The notes beneath the pieces were generated by a model. It ran no database searches, had not been told where the DNA came from, and saw nothing but the letters and a program-made list of their open reading frames with translations. DNA of 64,000 nucleotides from positions 92,818 through 156,817 of the forward strand of contig JAVXUO010002910.1 of the NCBI GenBank assembly GCA_033065855.1, given 5' to 3'. Both the position numbers and the translations under genes were made by a program. Below, piece by piece: positions 57,638-64,000 of this stretch (its first letter is position 1; each line of letters starts with the position of its first letter). Source of the DNA: Escallonia rubra (lineage: Eukaryota > Streptophyta > Magnoliopsida > Escalloniales > Escalloniaceae).

Positions 57638-59400
57638 CACTAACCCTGGGTGTCTGGATAGGGAAATCATTTAGAGCCTTTAGACAAGAATGTATACCGA
57701 CGAATGCTAACTATGCGATAAACTGGAGAATGACAGAACCATCCCGACTGTCATGAAAGGGGAATCACATGGATCTTTTAGACAAAAGTGCATGCAGAAA
57801 AAACAGACTATGCAATGAATTGAAAGATGACGGACGCTATCACGATTGTCTATATCACAGAGAGCCCCTAGGCAAAAGTGCATGAGGACAAAACTGACTA
57901 TGTAATGAGTTGGATGAAAATTGATGACATCATGATAGTCAGGGAACGAGACTCACATGGAGCCCCTGGGTTATGATAAAACGCATGCAAAATAGAAACT
58001 ATCATGAAAAGGGGACTAGAAAGTCCCTTTAACAGAATGCATGTAGACGATGCTGACCATGCAATAAACCAAAAAAAAAAAAACAATGACAGACATTATC
58101 ACGCATGTCGTGAAATGGGACTCCTTGGGAGCCCCTAGATGAAATGCATATAGACAAGACTGACCATGAAATAGACTGGAGATAGACAGACACTATCACG
58201 ACTGTCATGAGGAGGGACTCACAGAGAGCCCCTAGACCAAAATGCAAGTAGTGTTGACTCTAGCATAACCCTAGTGTAAGGCGGATCACAAGGGAAACCC
58301 CTAAGGACATCTACAAAGAAGAACCTATGACAAGGATAATATCCTTTCACAGTTCGATAGCACGTTTGAATTGAAAATCACTTTGGTCGACCAATATGAT
58401 GAATTGACCATTCGCTTCAATAGCTCTTTTTTATACACCATTTTATCACTTAGACCATTTAAGGCAATGGTGCCCACTTAGTTGATATGTCCATCTCTAC
58501 CCAAAGAGGGAAGACCATTAAAGTTTTTGATCAACAAATTTTCAATTCCTCATCATTAAATGTCATGCCACTTCACATAATAAGTTAACTTAAATACTCA
58601 TGTCTGAATCCTCAAGATTACCACAAAAACTTGGGCACAAAAGGTGGATAGTGAGGATGTGTGGCAGTGTATGACTTATGAGACTGATGTGTATGCTGGG
58701 AGGCTGTATAATCTGTGAGGCTGATGGAGTCTGGGCCTACGATTAGCTAACAGATCAATATATACGGCTAGGCTGAGCAAAATACATGACTATTAAGTGC
58801 GTGATAGAAAAGCACAAAATAAAGTCATATGGCTTCTCATATAATCATTGAAGGGGTGGCAAATATATCAAATTGTCGCACAGAGCATGATCACGGTACA
58901 TGGTAGGGTAGGCCATATAAGTCATGAAGATTAGTGGGTCCTCATCAGGCCATAAGGTGGTGAACACATGAGGTTCTGAAGTTCAAGAATTGAAGGCTTA
59001 GCAAACAAGCCAATATGAAGATGAACATAGCATGTCATGATGTAGAATGCTAAAAAAAGTGCATGGACTATTATCTTTTTTTTTTCATTTCTTTTTTGAC
59101 CTCGTCAAAATGTAGGAAAACCTGTCTCTCTTGAATAAACGTAACCTCAAGGAGGACTTTATATGGGACACAATGTAGGCCAGGTATGAACTAAGAAACG
59201 AATGGTAAATAAGCTCAAAAATCCAAACATGAAACCAAAGCCTCTAGTGTGTACCCATGGTGACCGAGCCTAGAAGGTAACTAAGATGCCTATGTATCCC
59301 CATTGGGGAATCAGGTCAGATGTAGTTCAAAACAGATCTGTTGGATATATATGTTCTCCGAACTCAATGAATAGCAATTCTATAAGCTTAATTTTGACAA
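57638..59400. repeat. Irregular ~90-110 bp tandem repeats and continuation of repeat-rich DNA
   Basis: Six or so imperfect units at 57660-58260 share ACTATGCAATGAATTG-like and GAGCCCCTAGA-like words, near 57709, 57808, 57897, 58053 and 58163. No gene was found. The TTGCCTATGTATCCC...GTAGTTC phrase recurs at 59286, tying this segment to 41941-44090. Confidence 0.6.
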
Positions 59401-60440
59401 TAATTCTCCAACCTTTTTAATTTCTCTTCTTTTCTTTCTTTCTCTTGTTCTTCTTTTTCTTTGTTCGTTTGAACATATCTTTCTTTTTTCCGAGACTGAA
59501 TAAATGATCATTTTTTGTCTTCAAAACTTTGGTTCCTTTGAGGGAGAACCCTTTTCATGCTGAGTTGACTTTGCAGTAATACTGGAACATAAGCACACAG
59601 CAGGAGACTACCCACCCTAAGGTTAGAAATATAGGCTTCCAAAAACAAAGGCTACACTGTTTAGGTACAAAGCCAAGCAAGTGGTAAAATTTTAGAATAA
59701 GGTAATCAAGATAATATGTGGTGGCCAAACGCTGGCCTCTAATCATCGGGAATGCTCATTTCAAGGAAGACTAATGTAAAGTACATTCTTTCTAGTTCTC
59801 TTTTTCTTTCTTTTTTCTTGCCTAACTTTTGCCTAAATCGCCTTTTACAGGGTTTTCAGCCTAGCATTCTTTTCCTTTCTCTCTTTCTTCTTTTTCAAGA
59901 TGAATGGTCCAAGCTAGGAGAGAGTAAGTGAGCTTTGCATAGGAGAAAGTTTTGACATCCATATGACACCTTATTGTCTTTGAGGACTGGGCTTGCTTTT
60001 GGTGAATGAAGATTGTGGGGGGTTGGCCAAGAAAAGAAGTCTTGGCCTTCTCCTGATAATCTCTTAGATTCTCACTTGAATGTTTAGATTCCAAACCAAA
60101 TTCCTCCATTAAGTTTTCTAACATTTGATTTCAAAAAAACTAAAATTTTGGTTTTTAAGCTTGAAAATACAGGGAACGCTACCCTCTGAGTCCAAAGGAC
60201 AAGCATCAACGAGATAGATCATTACTCTTAAATTCAAAAGTATCTTTTTTATAAGTTCGTGAAGTGATTGGCTGATATGAAATCAACCGATATGAAATTG
60301 GGCAATTACCTCTTATTTTTGAAAAGTTTTTTGTATGCTCTCGACTTGCTAAGGATGGACACTAGACTTAGACAAATTTTATTTGACTTAGACCCTAAAA
60401 GAGACATATCTTTTCAAAGTTATGTTGTTTTCTTTTTTTT
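59401..60440. other. Unassigned AT-rich segment with a minus-strand frame
   Basis: A frame at 59861-60124 on the minus strand (ENLRDYQEKAKTSFLGQPPT, KTFSYAKLTYSLLAW) has coding-like composition, but no family was recognised. It may be part of a degraded element gene. The rest is T-rich and featureless. Confidence 0.3.
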
Positions 60441-60464
60441 TTAAACAACACCCGTCGTCACGGG

Positions 60465-60635
60465 CGCGACGTGTCGTAGAGTCGGGCGTAGTGTCGGGGG
60501 CATGTGACACAAAGATGACACTCGGACGTCGTGCTGAGGGCGTGTGACACGGAGATAGCGCCCGGTGACAAGTGTAGCGAAGACAGGCGTTGTGCCGGGG
60601 GAACGTGCTGCGGTGATAGCGTTCAGGCAGGGCGG
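60465..60635. repeat. GC-rich tandem repeat, ~48-bp unit
   Basis: Three imperfect copies of GTCGTGCCGGGGGCGTGTGA / CACGGAGATAGCGCCCG-like sequence. The block is clearly richer in G+C than its flanks. Confidence 0.7.
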
Positions 60636-60850
60636 TCCAAATATGCGTAGTCGGGTTGAGAAAGCAACGGTCCAGCTGTGCACAGCCGGGTAGGGATAGC
60701 ATCGTTCCAACTGTGCGCAACTGGTATAGAATAGCAGCGATCCAAATATGCGCAGCCAAATTGGGGCAGTCAACCGGGCCAGCCAGTCGGGGAAGCTGGA
60801 TTGGTATAGTAGAGGTCCAAGTGTGCATAGCCAGGATAGGATAACAACAA
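60630..60850. repeat. Tandem repeat, 35-bp unit
   Basis: Units of type AGCAACGGTCCAGCTGTGCA / CAGCCGGGTAGGGAT. The GGTCC/GTTCC/GATCC core falls at 60634, 60669, 60704, 60739 and 60814, that is steps of 35, 35, 35 and about twice 37. Confidence 0.85.
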
Positions 60851-60930
60851 CTAAATAGTAGAGGTTCTATTATGCTACACCTTAACCTGATTTTAGGCGT
60901 TCATATATTCATGGGGCACAAGAAGCTGGT

Positions 60931-61330
60931 CTAAGATTGTTGTTCCTTTAAGTTTTCCTCGCAATGCTCTTTCACAGCCTCAATTCTAGCTATCACTTCC
61001 TTCAAAATGCAGTCACGTTCCCTGACTTCGTATTCAGCATGTGCTTCAACATCTTCAAGATCGTTTTCAGCAATTTGCTCGAAATTCTTTAAGTTCTTTT
61101 TCAGCACTTGCTTGTACTTCTTCGAGATCATTCTATGCCTTGTGGAATTCCCTCCGCATAAAGTCATTCTCTTCACGGATTTTATCTATTTCTGCCTTCC
61201 TAAGCCTAGCACGTCTACAGCCCCCACGATCAGATGTAGGGGCCCAGTATGACTTGGAGTATAGAGGTATAATGAACCTTGGATTGGGCTTCCGAGACCT
61301 TCCTGTTGATGGTGATACCTTTTTGCATTG
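60931..61330 (-). pseudogene. Coiled-coil coding remnant
   Basis: Two minus-strand frames adjoin: RRARLRKAEIDKIREENDFM (about 61210-61150) and KKYKQVLKKNLKNFEQIAEN, then EVRERDCILKEVIARIEAVK (61120-60960). The charged heptad-like pattern predicts a coiled coil. A frame change near 61140 separates them. The remnant sits inside repeat-rich DNA, so an element-encoded protein (for example a gag or extra gene of a TAT/Ogre type) is more likely than a host gene. No family was recognised. Confidence 0.4.
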
Positions 61331-61479
61331 AAAAATGGTCAGGGACGTCCGAGGTTGGTTCAATGGAGACTCCTTGGTTAGATCCTTGGTTAGACATGCT
61401 ACTGTTAAAACCAAAAAGTCACCAGGTAAATGCAACACATTAACTACAAACAACCTTTTGAAGTACAAAACTCTTGTAC

Positions 61480-61960
61480 CTCGTCATCATATCCTACTAT
61501 CGAACGACATATTCTCACCAATATTCTCGAGAAGTTCTGAATATACGATTGAAACCAAGTTCATGAGAGTGCGCCTTGCTCCATTTGACCCAGAGGGAAT
61601 CTTAAGATTAGCTTTCATAAAAAAAATCCTACTATCATCATCTTATCTTATTATCCAGCGGCATATCCTAAGCAATGTCCCAAAGAAGTTCTAAAAAGCA
61701 AACATTGGATCAAATCCAAGTTCATGAGAGTGCGCCTTGCTCCATTTGACCCAGAGGGAATCTTAAGATTAGCTTTCATAAAAAAAAATCCTACTATCAT
61801 CATCTTATCCTATTATCCAGTGGCATATCCTAAGCAATGTCCCAAAGAAGTTCTGAAAAGCAAACATTGGATCAAAACCAAGTTCATTAGGGTGGTGCCT
61901 TACTCCACTTGACCTAGAGGGAATCCTAAGATTAGATTTCTTAAGCATTCCTCCATCGCA
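61480..61960. repeat. Tandem repeat, 161-162 bp unit, about three copies
   Basis: TTCATGAGAGTGCGCCTTGC starts at 61560 and 61721, and its variant TTCATTAGGG at 61883. The part before 61560 is a diverged end of another copy. The 61560 and 61721 units are nearly identical. Frames through the array are repeat artefacts. Confidence 0.92.
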
Positions 61961-62344
61961 TATACTGTAGTGGGAAAGTGGTGCATCTCATGAGATATCT
62001 CTGTACAATGCTTTTACATATGAATAATCACCTACCTCTTATGATATTTTGTTTTAGCAGCTGTTTTATGGGACAAAAAATATTTTTAAGGACCCAAAAA
62101 ATGTTTCTTTTGCTCGCTCTAGTATGGTTGAAAGATTTGTCCACAAAGATAATCTTTAGCATCCTTTTGTTATCCAAGGCCGTGTCCTTCCACTAAAACC
62201 TTATTGTTAACATATTTGTCATTAAAGGTAATTGTTAGCATTAGTATGTTGTCTACAACCGTGTTTTTCCAATGAAACCTTATTGTCTCAAATCGCAAGC
62301 GTCTTCATACCAAATTGCTTCACACTCTTTTCATTACTCTAGAG

Positions 62345-62780
62345 CACGTCAGCTCTGCTTCAGTGTGCTCTAAACAGCCTCTGAAAGGTTGGAGGCAAGT
62401 TTATCATCAACTCAACTAAAATGAAGAAGTAAAAAGGAAGTTTAAGTAATGAGCTCTAGGAAAGTCATTTTTGGTGCTTACAGCCATTTCTTAAGTGTAG
62501 TAGTGTACCATATTTCTGGGTAAAGTGCCGAGTGTATCATATTTATTATCCACCATCTTACTATGTTTGCTTCACTGTGCTCTAAACAGGCTCTCATAGA
62601 TAGGATACAAATTTACAATCAACTCCAATAGAATGAAAAAGCAAACAGAAAATTTCAATAACTAGATCTACAATAGTCTTTTTTGGTGCTCAAAACCATT
62701 TTTTAAATTTAGTCGGAGTACCATATTTCTTGGTAAAGTACTCAGTGTATCATATTTCTTGTCCACTGTGTTACTAAGTT
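62345..62780. repeat. Diverged tandem duplication, ~210 bp unit
   Basis: TGTGCTCTAAACAG, TACCATATTTCTKGGTAAAGT and GTGTATCATATTT occur in the same order in 62360-62560 and 62570-62770. Confidence 0.75.
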
Positions 62781-64000
62781 TGTTGTTCTTTCTAAATTCC
62801 AAGTGACGAAGTAAAACTATTGATGGTAAGGAAAAAACCAAACAAAATAAATTGAAAACAATAAAAAAAACTAAATTAAAACCAAACAACTTCAATTTAC
62901 AACTATCAAGAAGACAGAGAAATCGAATGAGAACTATCAATAAATAAATTAAATTAAATCCTATATGTTGCATACAACGGCATAAACAAACAAAGGAGAG
63001 AGTAGAGAGGAAAATTCATGAAAAACTAACCTCTATCTGGTTATGCTTCCAATGTATCCAATGTATTGTCTCTAGGGAGGTGAATTGTACGCACGAAAGG
63101 AATGAGTAAATAGAGTGGGAAGGCTCTTCAATCATCTCTACAATGAAGATACAGAGATGAAAAATCGCACGTTCGATGAACCTCTGTGAATTGGATGGAT
63201 CGAGTCGTTGGCATAGGGAATTTGAAGGGGAAGGGTTTTTTACGGTTAATAATTTGTAGGTAAAAAGTCATCCTTGTGTGAAGAATTATAGCCATCGAAT
63301 ATAGGAAGATGTATGAAACAATTTCTACAGAAAATGGTGGGATAAACTAAAGAGAAATAGACGAACCGAAGAGGAAGCAGAAAGGTCTCTAGGAAGAGGC
63401 AACGAAGAATTCAAAAATTGGGTTCTAAGGATATTGACAGTATAACAGACTTATCTAAGGGTATTTATGACTAGAAAATGTTCTACAAATATTGGCTTGA
63501 AGACATTGACAGTATAACTAATTTATGTGAAGGCATTTTTGACTAAAAAATGATTTACAAAAATTGAGACTTTTAGAAGTAGTATAGATATGAGAAAGTT
63601 GGTTTTAATGATAGCATAGTCAAAATTAATTCTTAATAAATTAGTTTGTTGCTTAGCTATTGTTTAAGAATTTGTTTTCAGATTATATAAGATTTGCTAA
63701 TATAGCCCTCATATAATTCCTACAAAATTAAGATAATTTTAAAAAGTAAGGGCTCCATCTAAAATAAAACGTACCTTCAAATACACTAAACATATTTAAC
63801 ATAGAGCTTTAAATCCTATTCAAATTTTGGATTTACTATTGAACCTTAATATAATGGCAAGTTCAATTAATTCTATTTTTCCTAGATTTACAGGTTTTTA
63901 TTAATCAAATATCCTCATACAATTGGACTAATAATTTAAAAACTGGGGGTTAGGCCTTATTAAGTTCACAGAACAATCATTATCTGTAGTTATAATCGAT
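62781..64000. other. Unassigned AT-rich DNA at right edge
   Basis: No gene or element end was recognised. A 101-codon minus-strand frame at 62668-62973 is rich in L, F and I and overlaps the tandem duplication; it is not supported as a gene. TTGACAGTATAAC occurs twice (63434 and 63506). Confidence 0.4.

Noticed and set aside
61335-61694. 119-codon plus-strand frame
   Set aside because: It crosses the 161-bp tandem array and restarts identically in the next unit, so it is a repeat artefact.

Overview
This window is plant nuclear DNA made almost entirely of transposable elements. No host gene could be identified with confidence. The mix of elements points to a flowering plant with a large, repeat-rich genome, probably a eudicot: a CACTA (En/Spm) transposon, Ty3/gypsy chromovirus and TAT-type LTR retrotransposons, long solo LTRs, hAT elements and a Helitron with an RPA gene. 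The species cannot be read from the sequence. No rRNA, tRNA or CRISPR array was seen.

Layout. 1-7112: 3' part of a CACTA transposon. Its TNP2-type transposase gene is broken by several nonsense codons, a second En/Spm-type gene is also broken, and the element ends in a subterminal array of TTTTAGCGACGG words and the terminus CACTACAAGAAA. 7893-8646: small hAT-like element filled with a GC-rich GGTGGCCGG minisatellite. 8848-17131: complete young Ty3/gypsy chromovirus (Tekay/Del-like) with one intact 1488-codon gag-pol frame, 1.83 kb LTRs differing at about 11 positions, and a perfect GGTGT target duplication.

19629-29581: composite TAT-type element ordered 3' internal part - LTR - primer site - gag - 3' internal part - LTR. 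It carries an antisense gene resembling plant mobile domain proteins. Its gag is split by two solo LTRs (duplications TCTAA and ACCAG), one of which holds a smaller solo LTR. Protease, reverse transcriptase and integrase are absent. 30106-31680: hAT-like element carrying unrelated DNA. About 32390-35162: short TAT-like element on the minus strand with an array of ATCGAT-bearing repeats. 37525 to about 41940: Helitron on the minus strand, with remnants of a PIF1-type helicase and an RPA-like gene.

41940 to about 62000: an older repeat-rich, possibly Ogre/TAT-like sequence split by two further solo LTRs (44091-47630 and 47868-57637). The second holds a hAT-like element (48102-53949), which itself holds a larger hAT (49877-53923) with a three-exon transposase pseudogene. 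57638-64000: tandem arrays (irregular ~100 bp, ~48 bp, 35 bp, 161 bp, ~210 bp units) and unassigned AT-rich DNA.

The genes do not form a pathway. Each serves, or once served, movement of its own element. Only the 10857-15323 gag-pol looks capable of making a full protein. Nesting gives a relative order: the 47868-57637 LTR entered first, then the 48102 hAT-like element, then the 49877 hAT.
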